In this document: piece after piece, positions 51,675 through 63,033 of the stretch
Layout: each line of letters starts with the position of its first letter
Numbering within the stretch: the stretch's first letter is position 1
NCBI GenBank assembly: GCA_002356635.1
Contig: CP023454.1
Span: 558,001-622,000 of the forward strand
From: Rhodobacteraceae bacterium QY30
Lineage (GTDB): Bacteria; Pseudomonadota; Alphaproteobacteria; Rhodobacterales; Rhodobacteraceae
Direction of reading: 5' to 3'
Length of the DNA: 64,000 bases
Program-made: the position numbers and the translations under genes
The notes under the pieces: generated by a model
The model's input: the letters and a program-made list of their open reading frames with translations, nothing else
Told to the model about the DNA's origin: nothing
Databases searched by the model: none

Positions 51675-52586
51675 TCAAAGCCGCAGGGCCAGTCGCGCCA
51701 GAAGCCAGGCGACGATCAGCGACATCAGGTCCACCGCCAGGATCATGACCGTGGCTTCGGACGCCGGATCGATCGGAAGGACCCACAGCGCCAGCCCGTC
51801 CATCGGCCCCCGGATCGACGCCAGCAGCATCGCCGTCACGTTATTGGCGAAGTGAAAGCCGATGGCCGCGCCCAGATGGCCGGTCCGCGCCGTCAGGTCG
51901 GCGGCAAAGATGCCGAATACGGCCGTCCAGGCCATGACCGCAACCGTGTTGTCGCCCCAGAGGATGCTGTCGTAGTGCCCCATCGCGAACAGCGCGGAAG
52001 GCACCCCCATCCAGACCAGCGGCGACCGGAAGCGCGCGGCAAGCTGCTGTTGCAGATAGCCGCGAAACACCATCTCCTCGGCCCCGGTCTGGACCAGGAT
52101 GCCCAGCAGGCCGAAGGGCAGCGCCGCAATGAAGCTGCCCCAGGGCAGGTCCGGGTTCCGCACCAGTTCGCCCGATGCCAGCGGCAGCAGGACGGCCGCC
52201 AGGTTGAAGGCAGTCAGCGCGCCCGCCACCCGCAGGAAATCGGCCAGCGCCTGCCGGGGCCAGGGTCCGGTCAGCCCCAGGGCGTTGCGGGAATGCAGCA
52301 GCCGGACCACGATCACCGCCGCTGCGGCCATGCCGATGAAGCTGAACAGAAGCACCAGCATCTCGGCCGGGGATCGTCCCAGCGCCATCTGGTTGAACAG
52401 GAAACTGCCCATGAAGGCGCCATAACGGCTGACGTAGAACCCTGCCAGCAGCTGGAGCGAGGCGATGTACAGCAGCAGGATCACCGCCGCGCCCAGGACC
52501 GTGCGCCAAACCTCGGACCGCGGGCGCGCGGGCGCGACGAAGGCGTCATGCCAGGGGTAAGGGGGGAAGGGCAGCCGCTGCGTCAT
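51675..52586 (-). CDS. CPBP family intramembrane metalloprotease
   Basis: 303 residues from the ATG at 52586 ([16 protein letters not shown]). About eight spans. The three CPBP motifs are present: [13 protein letters not shown] (EExxxR), MGHYD and GFHFANN, which place the glutamates and histidines for a membrane-embedded metalloprotease (Rce1/Abi-like). Biological target unknown. Adjacent to phhB by convergent stops and divergent from ilvD. Confidence 0.88.
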   Translation of the reverse strand: MTQRLPFPPYPWHDAFVAPARPRSEVWRTVLGAAVILLLYIASLQLLAGFYVSRYGAFMGSFLFNQMALGRSPAEMLVLLFSFIGMAAAAVIVVRLLHSRNALGLTGPWPRQALADFLRVAGALTAFNLAAVLLPLASGELVRNPDLPWGSFIAALPFGLLGILVQTGAEEMVFRGYLQQQLAARFRSPLVWMGVPSALFAMGHYDSILWGDNTVAVMAWTAVFGIFAADLTARTGHLGAAIGFHFANNVTAMLLASIRGPMDGLALWVLPIDPASEATVMILAVDLMSLIVAWLLARLALRL

Positions 52587-52749
52587 GGCCCGGACGCTAT
52601 CGCGACGGGCGGGTCCGGGCAATCCCGCAAACGGATGCGGACCGGATCGTCCGGCCCGTGGCAATGCGCCCCGCTTCCGTTGGCTGATCCGGCTTGCCCG
52701 AGCCTTGCTGCGCCTTTATTGCAGGGACAGCTGTTTCCCGGAGGATGCC

Positions 52750-54483
52750 ATGAAGAACACCCGTTTCGACAAGTCGAAACTGCCCAGCCGCCATGTGACC
52801 GAGGGCCCCGAACGCGCCCCGCACCGCAGCTATTTCTACGCCATGGGCATCTCCGAGGAAGAAATCCATCAGCCCTGGGTCGGCGTCGCCACCTGCTGGA
52901 ACGAGGCCGCGCCTTGCAACATCGCCCTGAACCGTCAGGCGCAATCGGTGAAGATGGGCGTGAAGAAGGGCGGCGGCACGCCGCGCGAATTCACCACCAT
53001 CACCGTGACCGACGGCATCGCGATGGGGCATGAAGGCATGCGATCGTCGCTGGCGTCGCGCGATGCGATTGCCGATACGGTGGAACTGACCATGCGCGGG
53101 CATTGCTATGACGCGCTGGTGGGCCTTGCGGGCTGCGACAAGTCGCTGCCGGGGATGATGATGGCGATGGTGCGGCTGAACGTGCCGTCGGTCTTCATCT
53201 ATGGCGGCTCGATCCTGCCGGGCAAGCTGAACGGCAAGGATGTGGTCGTTCAAGACGTGTTCGAGGCGGTGGGCAAGCACGCGGCCGGCACCATGTCGGA
53301 TGCGGAACTGGCGATCCTGGAACGCGTCGCCTGTCCGTCGGCCGGAGCCTGCGGCGGGCAGTATACCGCCAACACCATGGCCTGCGTCTCCGAAGCCATC
53401 GGGCTGGCGCTGCTGAATTCCTCGGGCGCGCCCGCGCCTTATGAAAGCCGCGACCAGTATGGCGATTTTTCGGGCCAGGCGGTGATGAAGCTGCTGGAAA
53501 AGAACATCCGTGCCCGGGACGTGGTGACGCGCAAGGCGCTGGAAAACGCCGCCCGCGTGGTGGCCTGCACCGGCGGGTCCACGAACGGCGGCCTGCACCT
53601 GCCCGCCATCGCGAACGAGGCCGGGATCGACTTCGATCTGTTCGACGTGTGCGACATCTTCCGCGACACGCCCTATTTCGTGAACCTGCGTCCGGGCGGC
53701 GACTACGTTGCCAAGGACCTGCACGAGGCAGGCGGCGTGCCGGTGGTGATGAAGGAACTGGCCCGCGCCGGCCTTCTGCATCTGGATTGCATGACCGCCT
53801 CGGGCGAGGAACTGGGCGAGGCGCTGGGCCGCATCACCCATGACCCGGATGGCAAGGTCATCCACTTCATCGACAAGCCGATTTCGAAGACCGGGGGCGT
53901 TGTCGGGCTGAAGGGCAACCTGGCACCGGACGGGGCCATCGTGAAGGTCGCCGGGATGTCCGAGGCCGAGCAGGTCTTTACCGGCCCGGCCCGCGTTTTC
54001 GAATGTGAAGAAGAAGCCTTCGAGGCCGTGCAGAAGCGCGACTACAAGGAAGGCGAGGTCATCGTGATCCGCAACGAAGGCCCCGCTGGCGGTCCCGGCA
54101 TGCGCGAGATGCTGTCCACGACTGCCGCTCTGTCGGGCCAGGGCATGGGCAAGAAGGTGGCGCTGATCACCGATGGCCGCTTCTCGGGCGCGACGCGCGG
54201 TTTCTGCGTGGGTCACGTGGGACCGGAAGCGGCGCATGGCGGCCCGATCGCATTGCTGCGCAATGGCGACATGATCACCCTGAACGCCCTGACCGGCGAA
54301 TTGTCGGTCGCGCTCAGCGATGAGGAACTGGCCGCGCGCAAGGCCGAATGGAAAGGCCCGCGCCAGACCGACTACAACTCGGGCGCGTTGTGGAAATATG
54401 CGCGGCTGGTCGGTTCGGCGCGCTATGGCGCGGTGACGCATCCGGGTGCCAAGGCGGAAACGCATGTCTACATGGACCAGTAG
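52750..54483 (+). CDS. ilvD: Dihydroxy-acid dehydratase
   Basis: 577 residues from the ATG at 52750 with GGAGG upstream. Motifs: [100 protein letters not shown] and [19 protein letters not shown]. Cysteines in [14 protein letters not shown] and GACGG fit iron-sulfur binding. It makes 2-keto acids for isoleucine and valine. Its end overlaps the following gene by 20 bases. Confidence 0.97.
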   Translation: MKNTRFDKSKLPSRHVTEGPERAPHRSYFYAMGISEEEIHQPWVGVATCWNEAAPCNIALNRQAQSVKMGVKKGGGTPREFTTITVTDGIAMGHEGMRSSLASRDAIADTVELTMRGHCYDALVGLAGCDKSLPGMMMAMVRLNVPSVFIYGGSILPGKLNGKDVVVQDVFEAVGKHAAGTMSDAELAILERVACPSAGACGGQYTANTMACVSEAIGLALLNSSGAPAPYESRDQYGDFSGQAVMKLLEKNIRARDVVTRKALENAARVVACTGGSTNGGLHLPAIANEAGIDFDLFDVCDIFRDTPYFVNLRPGGDYVAKDLHEAGGVPVVMKELARAGLLHLDCMTASGEELGEALGRITHDPDGKVIHFIDKPISKTGGVVGLKGNLAPDGAIVKVAGMSEAEQVFTGPARVFECEEEAFEAVQKRDYKEGEVIVIRNEGPAGGPGMREMLSTTAALSGQGMGKKVALITDGRFSGATRGFCVGHVGPEAAHGGPIALLRNGDMITLNALTGELSVALSDEELAARKAEWKGPRQTDYNSGALWKYARLVGSARYGAVTHPGAKAETHVYMDQ

Positions 54484-55183
54484 GCTTGGTCCGATCCTGA
54501 TTGCCGCGGCGGCCGCCTGGCCGGCTGCCGCGGATGTCGACCCCCCGGCCGAAACCAGCCTGCCGCCCGCGCGGCAACCGGCGTCCCTGGCCCCGCAAGG
54601 ACAGCCCGCGCCCGGCCAGCGGGGGGGCGCCATCGCAGCCCGCCCCGCCCCCCGGGCGCTTCAACTGCTGAACGGCGGCATCGTGATCCAGGGGCCGACC
54701 GGCTATTGCTTCGACATGACGGTCCTGCGATCCGAGGTCACGAATGCTTTCGTGGTGCTCGGCAGCTGTGCCGCACTGGAAGGGAAGGGGCAGCAGGGCC
54801 GCCAGTCGGCCCTCCTGACCGCCACGGTGACGACGCCCGCCGAACAGGCTGCGCCCCTGGCGCAGAACTTTCCGGCAATGGCCGCGTTCCTGCAATCCGA
54901 ACCGGGACGTGCTTCCATCAGCCGGGCAGGCGATGCCCGGTCGGTGCGGGTGGTTTCGGTCAGCGCCTCGGACGAGGTGCTGTTCGTCCGCGCCGCCGAT
55001 GCTGCGGCGGCGGTCTGGGGCCAACCGGTCGAACAGGATTATTGGCGCGCGATCTTCGAGGTGAATGGGCGATATGTCACGCTGACGGTGCTGGGTCTGA
55101 AGGATCAGCCGCAGGGCGCCGCGGAAAAGCGCCGTCTGCTTGAGGCGTTCGTCCGCTCGGTCCGCAAGGCCAACCTGCCCTAG
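54464..55183 (+). CDS. Uncharacterised exported protein downstream of ilvD
   Basis: 239 residues from the ATG at 54464 ([24 protein letters not shown]), with AAGGCGG upstream; it begins inside the ilvD end. A signal peptide with cleavage after the AAA near residue 23, a Pro/Ala/Gln-rich segment ([15 protein letters not shown]), then a compact domain with [33 protein letters not shown] and [23 protein letters not shown]. Two cysteines could form a disulfide. No family recognised. It directly abuts a DUF6478 gene. Confidence 0.75.
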   Translation: MSTWTSRLGPILIAAAAAWPAAADVDPPAETSLPPARQPASLAPQGQPAPGQRGGAIAARPAPRALQLLNGGIVIQGPTGYCFDMTVLRSEVTNAFVVLGSCAALEGKGQQGRQSALLTATVTTPAEQAAPLAQNFPAMAAFLQSEPGRASISRAGDARSVRVVSVSASDEVLFVRAADAAAAVWGQPVEQDYWRAIFEVNGRYVTLTVLGLKDQPQGAAEKRRLLEAFVRSVRKANLP

Positions 55184-55945
55184 ATGCTGGGCGCTGCGTT
55201 TCACAGGATGCGGCTGGGGTGGCAGCGCCGCCGCCTGCTGGCGCCCTGGCTGTCGCTGGCAGAGCGCGGCGATGCCCTGTCTGCCGAGCATCTGGCCGAG
55301 ATCCGTCCCATGGCACGGCAGGTCCGCCGCGCCGCCGAGCGCCTTCTGCTTCGGGCCGAGGCGCAGGTGCAGCGCGCGGCCCTGCCCCGACTGCCGGGGA
55401 CAGATGCGCTGTGGCGCCCCGATCCCTGGGCCACGCCGATGATTCCCGCGGGGCAGGTCGCGCCGGCGCCGCGCTGCCCGCTGGGGCCGGGGGCGACGCT
55501 GTTTCACGATGGCCGGCCGGAATCAGTGATCCTGCGGCAGATCCGCAATTCCGGCCCGACCGACCTTGCCCCCTTCGGCCTGCGGTTCGAGGTGTTCGAC
55601 CTTCAGGGGCGCTTCGTTTCACTGTCGCTGGACCTGCCGTCCTGGCTGGCGGCGGGGCTGACGCGCCGGCAGATCCTGCGGCTGGACCTGGACCTTGCGG
55701 TCGAGCCCCCGCAAGAGGTTTATGCCCGGCTGAACATCCTGCAGGGGCCGAATACCGAAACGCAGGTCTGCCACCAGCCGATGGCGACGCCGCACACCGT
55801 GATGGAATTCGATCTGGCCTTTGCCCGGGTGGAGGATCCCCGGATCGGGAAGGTCTGGCTGGACGTGATCCTGCAGGATCCGGCGCAGAATGCCGTGACG
55901 CTCCGTGATCTGGTGGTCAGCCGGCGTCTGCGGGCGGAAATATAG
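55184..55945 (+). CDS. DUF6478-like protein
   Basis: 253 residues, begins immediately after the previous stop. An arginine-rich helical N-terminus (HRMRLGWQRRRLL...QVRRAAERLLLRAEAQVQRA), then ALWRPDPWATPM and a beta-rich body: GATLFHDGRPESVILRQIRNSGPTDLAPFGLRFEVFDLQGRFVSLSLDLP and VYARLNILQGPNTETQVCHQP. I associate this with DUF6478 of Rhodobacteraceae, from memory. No signal peptide. Function unknown; the neighbours suggest it works with them. Confidence 0.7.
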   Translation: MLGAAFHRMRLGWQRRRLLAPWLSLAERGDALSAEHLAEIRPMARQVRRAAERLLLRAEAQVQRAALPRLPGTDALWRPDPWATPMIPAGQVAPAPRCPLGPGATLFHDGRPESVILRQIRNSGPTDLAPFGLRFEVFDLQGRFVSLSLDLPSWLAAGLTRRQILRLDLDLAVEPPQEVYARLNILQGPNTETQVCHQPMATPHTVMEFDLAFARVEDPRIGKVWLDVILQDPAQNAVTLRDLVVSRRLRAEI

Positions 55946-55953
55946 GGGGCGGG

Positions 55954-56310
55954 ATGGAGCATCGGCTGATTTCATCAGAGCTTCGCGGCGGTATCTGGAC
56001 GGTTGTCCTGTCGGGCGGCGCGCCAGTCGGGGCGCAGGTCCGGCACGATGGCCGGGTGCTTCCGGGGCTTGAACTGACCGAAGGCGCGGGTCGGGTCACG
56101 GTCCGCCTTCCCCTGCCGGGCGACCTTCTGGCCGACGGCGTGCAGGTTCTGCTGCTGACCGATGACACCGGCACGCGGCTGGCACAACTGACGCTGATCG
56201 CCGGCCCGCCCGCCGATGTGGATCTGCGCGGCGAAATCTCGCTCTTGCGGGCCGAGCTTGATCTTCTGAAGCAGGCCTTCCGCAGCCATTGCCGGACGGG
56301 TGGCGCGTGA
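55954..56310 (+). CDS. Uncharacterised protein, third of the module after ilvD
   Basis: 118 residues, eight bases after the DUF6478 gene. Opens MEHRLISSELRGGIWTVVLSGG; mostly beta-strand pattern with paired LLADGVQVLLLTDD and LRGEISLLRAELDLLKQAFRSH, the last being a coiled coil. Soluble, no signal peptide. No family recognised. Intact and well spaced, so most likely a gene; it closes the ilvD-linked run. Confidence 0.65.
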   Translation: MEHRLISSELRGGIWTVVLSGGAPVGAQVRHDGRVLPGLELTEGAGRVTVRLPLPGDLLADGVQVLLLTDDTGTRLAQLTLIAGPPADVDLRGEISLLRAELDLLKQAFRSHCRTGGA

Positions 56311-56327
56311 CGCAACGGCGGGGATGA

Positions 56328-58409
<2,082 letters not shown>

Positions 58410-58543
58410 CCTGTGGCAGATACAATTGAATAACCATCTGATTTCAACCGTATTTGCTTGCCGGACAGTCCCGCTTTGGGCATCCGCCGTCCTATCGCTG
58501 TTGCGAAATGCGACACTAAACACCCCCGTGCGCCGTTATCGGT

Positions 58544-58566
58544 TCAACAGAAAACCCAACTGTTGA
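58544..58566 (+). promoter_or_regulatory. Inverted repeat upstream of LysR gene
   Basis: Perfect 7-base repeat TCAACAG / CTGTTGA with a 9-base spacer, 76 bases before the regulator's ATG, in an AT-richer stretch. The size fits an autoregulatory site of a LysR protein, but spacing and sequence were not tested against a known operator. The rest of this 233-base gap shows no gene. Confidence 0.35.
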
Positions 58567-58642
58567 CCGCTGGGCTCCGCATTCTTGCCCGAATTCAGGG
58601 TGATACGGGTTCCTGGCGGGCAATGTCGAATAAGGGTGCATA

Positions 58643-59548
58643 ATGGACCGACTGACCGAAATGGAAGCGTTCGCCACTGTGGTGGATCAGGGGGGATTCA
58701 CCGACGCGGCCAAGAAGATGGGGATTTCCAAGTCCGCCGTCTCGAAACATGTTTCTGCGCTTGAGGCCCGTCTGGGCGCGCGCCTGCTGAACCGGACGAC
58801 ACGGCGCGTGTCGCCCACGGAAATCGGCCTTGCCTATTACGATCGCGCCCGGCGCGTGCTGAACGATGCGGGCGAGGCGGATGCGCTGGTGACTTCGATG
58901 CAGTCCGCGCCCTCGGGCCTGCTCCGGATCTCGGTTGCGACCGATTTCGGGGTGAACCTGCTGTCGCCGATCCTGGGCGACTTCCTGCTGGAATACCCCG
59001 AAATCACCGTGAACATGGTGCTGAACAACCGCTATGTGGAGCTGATCTCGGAAGGCTTCGACATGGCGATCCGGGTGGGCGAACTGGAGGACAGCACCCT
59101 GCGCGCCCGCAAGCTGACCGACACCGCGAACCGCATGATCGGCGCGCCCAGCTATTTCGAGCGCTATGGCCGGCCGCAAAAGATCGACGATCTGAACGAG
59201 CACAAGCTGCTGCATTACTCGAATCAGGCGTCTGGCAACGTGTGGAAGATCACCGCCCCTTCGGGAGAGAAGCGTCAGGTGCGCACCACCGGCTGGCTGA
59301 CGGTGAACGACGGGCAATCGCTGCTGAATGCCGCGATTTCGGGGCTGGGAATCGCCTACCTGCCCAGTTTCCTGTACTCCGATGCGATGAAACAGGGGCT
59401 GGTGGAGGAGGCGATCCCGGATCTGCCGGTCGATACGCTGGGCATCTATGCCGTCTATCCGCCGGGCCGGTTCACCCAGCCCAAGGTGCGCGCCTTCATC
59501 GATTTTCTGGCGACCGCCTTCGCCGACAAGGGACCGGACAACTGGTAA
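58643..59548 (+). CDS. LysR family transcriptional regulator
   Basis: 301 residues. Helix-turn-helix at about 17-38 (GFTDAAKKMGISKSAVSKHVSALEARLGARLLNRTTRRVSPTEIG), then a periplasmic-binding-protein-like effector domain with LRISVATDFGVNLLSPILGDFLLEYPEITVNMVLNNRYVELISEGFDMAIRVGELEDSTL. Effector unknown. An inverted repeat lies upstream. It is on the same strand as the fadH-type gene, so no divergent target is evident. Confidence 0.93.
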   Translation: MDRLTEMEAFATVVDQGGFTDAAKKMGISKSAVSKHVSALEARLGARLLNRTTRRVSPTEIGLAYYDRARRVLNDAGEADALVTSMQSAPSGLLRISVATDFGVNLLSPILGDFLLEYPEITVNMVLNNRYVELISEGFDMAIRVGELEDSTLRARKLTDTANRMIGAPSYFERYGRPQKIDDLNEHKLLHYSNQASGNVWKITAPSGEKRQVRTTGWLTVNDGQSLLNAAISGLGIAYLPSFLYSDAMKQGLVEEAIPDLPVDTLGIYAVYPPGRFTQPKVRAFIDFLATAFADKGPDNW

Positions 59549-59570
59549 TGGCCCGAACGGCCCTTCCGAT

Positions 59571-60593
59571 TCAGCGGGTCGGGGTGAGGATCACCTCGAC
59601 CCGCCGGTTTTTCTGGCGGCCCTCATCGGTCAGGTTGCTGGCCCGCGGCGCCAGGTAACCCGCCCCTTCGGCCGAGATCCGTGCTGACAGGCCGCCATCT
59701 CCGGCGATCAGGCGGGCGCGGACGGATTCGGCCCGTCGTTTCGACAGCGCGACATTGGCGGCCAGACTGCCCTGCGCATCGGTATGGCCAACCAGGGTGA
59801 CCTGTGCATCGGGTGTCCGTGACAGCCACGCAGCCAGCGCGTTCAGCGATGCATAATCCCCCGGCGACAGCTCGGCCGATCCGCTGGTGAAGGCCAGATC
59901 GTCCAGGGCCACACGGCCGTCGGCGGCCAGCCGCGCGGCCAGGTCGCCAGGCGTTTCGCCGGCCGGAGCGGCAGGTTCGACGGGCGGTGGTGCGGCGGGC
60001 TGGGTGGTCGCCGCTGGCCCGGTCAGGACGGACGGCGGCACGGGCGGTGCGATGGTCGAGGACGGAACGGTGGCGACCTCCGGTCGCGCGGATGGGGCGG
60101 CGGTCAGGATCTGGACAAACCCGCTTTCGTTCGACCGGCTGACCAGCACCGCCACATATTCGGCGCCCCCGGCTCCGTCGCGGCGGGCAGAGAGATAACG
60201 GAAATCGCCCAGATCCACATGCATGGCCGGTTCTGCCAGCACGGGGATCGCATAGCGAAAGTCGAAACCGCCGCAAAGATCGGTGGCGCAGTCCAGCATC
60301 GTGGTGAATCCCGCCCGGGTCAGGGCCTGCCGGTAGGGCATCATCAAGGCCAGCGTGGTTTCGGCGGTCGACACCCGCCAGGCGCCCATTGCGATGCGCC
60401 CTTCGGCCGGGACGCCGGGAACGGCGCCGTTCGCCCAGGCGCCGCCGGCGACCAGCGCGCTGCCCGGATCCTGAACCCGACTGTCGGTGGCGGTGGCGCC
60501 CGCGGGCAGGGGCAGATCGACCGGCTCGGCCGAGGCCGGGGCAAGGCGAAGCGCGCAGACCAGGCTCAGGGCCAGCGCCCGTCCTGGCCTCAT
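59571..60593 (-). CDS. OmpA family outer-membrane/periplasmic protein
   Basis: 340 residues from the ATG at 60593. Signal peptide MRPGRALALSLVCALRLAPASAEP. A middle domain (about 22-150) with DCATDLCGGFDFRYAIPVLAEPAMHVDLGDFRYLSARR, a Pro/Ala linker (about 165-215), and an OmpA C-terminal peptidoglycan-binding domain: LDDLAFTSGSAELSPGDYASLNALAAWLSRTPDAQVTLVGHTDAQGSLAANVALSKRRAESVRARLI...EGRQKNRRVEVIL. Overlaps the upstream GNAT by four bases. Confidence 0.88.
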   Translation of the reverse strand: MRPGRALALSLVCALRLAPASAEPVDLPLPAGATATDSRVQDPGSALVAGGAWANGAVPGVPAEGRIAMGAWRVSTAETTLALMMPYRQALTRAGFTTMLDCATDLCGGFDFRYAIPVLAEPAMHVDLGDFRYLSARRDGAGGAEYVAVLVSRSNESGFVQILTAAPSARPEVATVPSSTIAPPVPPSVLTGPAATTQPAAPPPVEPAAPAGETPGDLAARLAADGRVALDDLAFTSGSAELSPGDYASLNALAAWLSRTPDAQVTLVGHTDAQGSLAANVALSKRRAESVRARLIAGDGGLSARISAEGAGYLAPRASNLTDEGRQKNRRVEVILTPTR

Positions 60594-61315
60594 GCCGCGG
60601 TGTCCGATCCGGGATGGCGGCGGTAGTGGTAATGCGTCACGACCTCCATCCCCAGCGCGCGGTACAGCGCCTGGGCGGCGTCGTTGCTGCGCGTCACGGC
60701 CAGGGCCACGCGGGTTGCGCCCTGGGCCGCCGCCCACCCCGCCGCCCCGCGCATCATGTCACGCGCAAGGCCCTGGCGGCGGAACCTGGGCAGGACATGC
60801 AGCGCATGGACGAAGGCCACATCGCCATTGCAGGCCACGAACATGCACCCGGCCGCGCGGTCGTCATACCGGCCCAGGATCGAGGTCTTGGGGCTTTCGG
60901 CGCGTTCCATTACCGCGATCCGTTCCGGGCCGATGCCGCTGTCGGACCAGACATCGCGCATGATGGCAAGCATCGGCCAGATCGGGAAGGTGGACAGCCG
61001 GCGCGGGGCTTCGGCGGTCAGGCGTGTGACGGGCGCCGCGAACAGATCGACCGGGTCGTGGACAGCGTAGCCGCGCGCCGCCAGCGCCGCATCCAGCCGG
61101 TCCTCGCCTTCGCGGATGGTGAACATCGGCGCCTGGCCTAAGTTGCGATGCGCCGCTTCGGCCAGCGCGATGTCCGCATCGGTCCACTCGGCGTCGGCCG
61201 TGGCGCAGGATACCCGGCCGCCGCCGCCCTGGCCATTGCGCACGATCCAGGGTCCGACGCGCAGACGCGCGGCGGCGGGCCAGGTGCCCTCCATCAGGCC
61301 AAGCCAGTCGGTCAT
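60590..61315 (-). CDS. GNAT family N-acetyltransferase
   Basis: 241 residues. Acetyl-CoA-binding motif A in the C-terminal half: VAFVHALHVLPRFRRQGLARDMMRGAAGWAAAQGATRVALAVTRSNDAAQALYRALGMEVVTHYHYR. The N-terminal half may be a degenerate second GNAT domain. Overlaps the OmpA gene and the CinA-like gene by four bases each, so the three make one operon. Acceptor unknown. Confidence 0.85.
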   Translation of the reverse strand: MTDWLGLMEGTWPAAARLRVGPWIVRNGQGGGGRVSCATADAEWTDADIALAEAAHRNLGQAPMFTIREGEDRLDAALAARGYAVHDPVDLFAAPVTRLTAEAPRRLSTFPIWPMLAIMRDVWSDSGIGPERIAVMERAESPKTSILGRYDDRAAGCMFVACNGDVAFVHALHVLPRFRRQGLARDMMRGAAGWAAAQGATRVALAVTRSNDAAQALYRALGMEVVTHYHYRRHPGSDTAA

Positions 61316-62058
61316 CCGGCGATGTCTCCGGGGAAAAGGGTTTGCAGGCGGGCGAAGGCTTCGTCCAGGCGCGGGATGTCGCTGCCGCGGATCACCAGAT
61401 TGGTTCCGTAGTTGCCGTTGGCGACGAAGGGGTAGGAGCCCATGCTGAGATCCGGATATTCCGCAGCCAGCTCCGCGAAACCGGCGGCAATCGTGCCTTC
61501 CCCGCGGTTTACCCGCCAGGTGCGGCTTTGGACCGGCGCGCCGCCCTTCAGGCCGGGCAGGACGAAGGCCACCATCGCCTCGAAGATGCGCGGGACGCCG
61601 GCCATCACATGGACATTGCCCAGCGTGAAGCCCGGCGCGACGGACACCGGATTGTCGATCAGGGTGGCGCCTTCGGGAATGCGGGCCATGCGCTGGCGGG
61701 CGTCGTTGAATTCCAGCCCCTGCGCGGCGTAGTGCCGGGCCAGCAGGTCGCGCGCGTCGGCCCGGATTCCCAGCGGCATGCCAAAGGCCGCGGCCACGGC
61801 ATCGGCGGTAATGTCGTCATGGGTGGGCCCGATCCCGCCCGAGGTGAAGACATGGTCCCAGGTGGCGCGCAGGGCGTTCACGGCCGCGACGATGGCGGGC
61901 TGGTCGTCGGGAACCATCCGGACCTCGCGCAGGTCGATGCCGATGCGGGTCAGTTCGCCCGCCAGGTGGTGCATGTTGGAATCGCGCGTGCGGCCCGACA
62001 GGATTTCATCCCCGATGATCAGGATGGCGGCGGTCGGGTTCGGGGCGGGGTTCGGCAT
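61312..62058 (-). CDS. CinA-like competence/damage-inducible molybdopterin-binding domain protein
   Basis: 248 residues from the ATG at 62058, preceded by AAGGAG. It contains only the MoCF (MoaB/MogA-like) domain of CinA: AAILIIGDEILSGRTRDSNMHHLAGEL, VPDDQPAIVAAVNAL, VFTSGGIGPTHDDITADAVAAAFG and NVHVMAGVPRIFEAMVAFVLPGL. The CinA C-terminal nicotinamide-nucleotide amidase domain is absent. Probably a nucleotide or pterin-related phosphohydrolase. First gene of the three-gene minus-strand operon. Confidence 0.88.
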   Translation of the reverse strand: MPNPAPNPTAAILIIGDEILSGRTRDSNMHHLAGELTRIGIDLREVRMVPDDQPAIVAAVNALRATWDHVFTSGGIGPTHDDITADAVAAAFGMPLGIRADARDLLARHYAAQGLEFNDARQRMARIPEGATLIDNPVSVAPGFTLGNVHVMAGVPRIFEAMVAFVLPGLKGGAPVQSRTWRVNRGEGTIAAGFAELAAEYPDLSMGSYPFVANGNYGTNLVIRGSDIPRLDEAFARLQTLFPGDIAG

Positions 62059-62155
62059 GGCGGGCTCCTTCGTCACATCTATAGGCAGGCCGCGGCCTCT
62101 GGCCAAGCGGGAACAACCGCATTATCTAACGTCCATGCGACACAAGGAGACAGCC

Positions 62156-62965
62156 GTGGAAGAACCGCGGGGCCGTCAGACGAAGGACGGCATCAGGATA
62201 TACGAGCCCGCGGATTTTGCCGGGATGCACCGGGCCGGGCGTCTGGCCGCCGACATCCTGGACCGGGTGGCGGCGCTGGTCGAGCCGGGCGTGACGACCG
62301 AGGCGCTGGACGACTTCATCCGCGCGGCGGTCGAGGCGGCGGGGGCGGTTTCGGCCACGATCGGGTATCGGGGGTACCAGCACGCGTCCTGCATCAGCGT
62401 CAATCACGTCGTCTGTCACGGAATCCCGGGTCCGAAGATCCTGAAGGACGGCGATATCCTGAACATCGATGTCACTGTCATCGTCGACGGCTGGTATGGC
62501 GACACCAGCCGCATGTATGTGGCGGGGACGCTGGGCCGCAAGGCGGAGCGGTTGATCCAGGTGACGCATGACGCGCTGATGCTGGGGATCGAGGCGGTGC
62601 GGCCGGGGAATACCTTCGGCGACATCGGCCATGCGATCCAGACCTATGTCGAGGCGCAACGGATGAGCGTGGTGCGCGACTTCTGCGGTCACGGTCTGGG
62701 CCGGGTGTTCCACGCGCCGCCGAACGTCCTGCATTACGGGCGTCCGGGCAGCAAGGAAGTGCTGGAAGAGGGCATGTTCTTCACCATCGAGCCGATGGTG
62801 AACCTGGGCCGGCCGGAAACCAAGGTCCTGGCCGACGACTGGACGGCGGTGACCCGCGACAAGTCGCTGTCGGCGCAGTTTGAACATTCGATCGGCGTGA
62901 CGGCGGATGGCTGCGAGATCTTCACGCTCTCGCCCGCGGGGAAGTTCCACCCGACCTGGGGCTAG
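62156..62965 (+). CDS. map: Methionine aminopeptidase
   Basis: 269 residues. The GTG at 62156 has AAGGAG six bases upstream; an ATG at 62135 lacks one. Motifs and metal ligands: ASCISVNHVVCHGIP, NIDVTVIVDGWYGDTSRMYVAG (two Asp), FCGHGLGRVFHAPPNVLHYG (His), FFTIEPMVNLG (Glu) and SAQFEHSIGVT (Glu). Removes N-terminal methionine after deformylation, and so continues the pathway of the def genes, 48 kb away. Ends before an intergenic repeat. Confidence 0.95.
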   Translation: MEEPRGRQTKDGIRIYEPADFAGMHRAGRLAADILDRVAALVEPGVTTEALDDFIRAAVEAAGAVSATIGYRGYQHASCISVNHVVCHGIPGPKILKDGDILNIDVTVIVDGWYGDTSRMYVAGTLGRKAERLIQVTHDALMLGIEAVRPGNTFGDIGHAIQTYVEAQRMSVVRDFCGHGLGRVFHAPPNVLHYGRPGSKEVLEEGMFFTIEPMVNLGRPETKVLADDWTAVTRDKSLSAQFEHSIGVTADGCEIFTLSPAGKFHPTWG

Positions 62966-62976
62966 GCGGTGAGCGA

Positions 62977-63027
62977 CCGGGGGTTTCACACCCCCGGACC
63001 CCCGTGAGATATTTCGGCCAAGATGAA
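62977..63027 (+). repeat. Intergenic hairpin repeat typical of Rhodobacteraceae
   Basis: Stem CCGGGGGT / ACCCCCGG with a 5-base loop (62977-62997), followed by ACCCCCG, then GATATTTCGGCCAAGATGAAAG. I recall this hairpin-plus-tail (GATATTT..GCCAAGATGAAAG) as a sequence repeated in many intergenic regions of Rhodobacteraceae genomes. It lies between map and rsmD, which converge, and may act as a terminator. Only one copy was noticed in the window. Confidence 0.6.
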
Positions 63028-63033
63028 AGAGCG

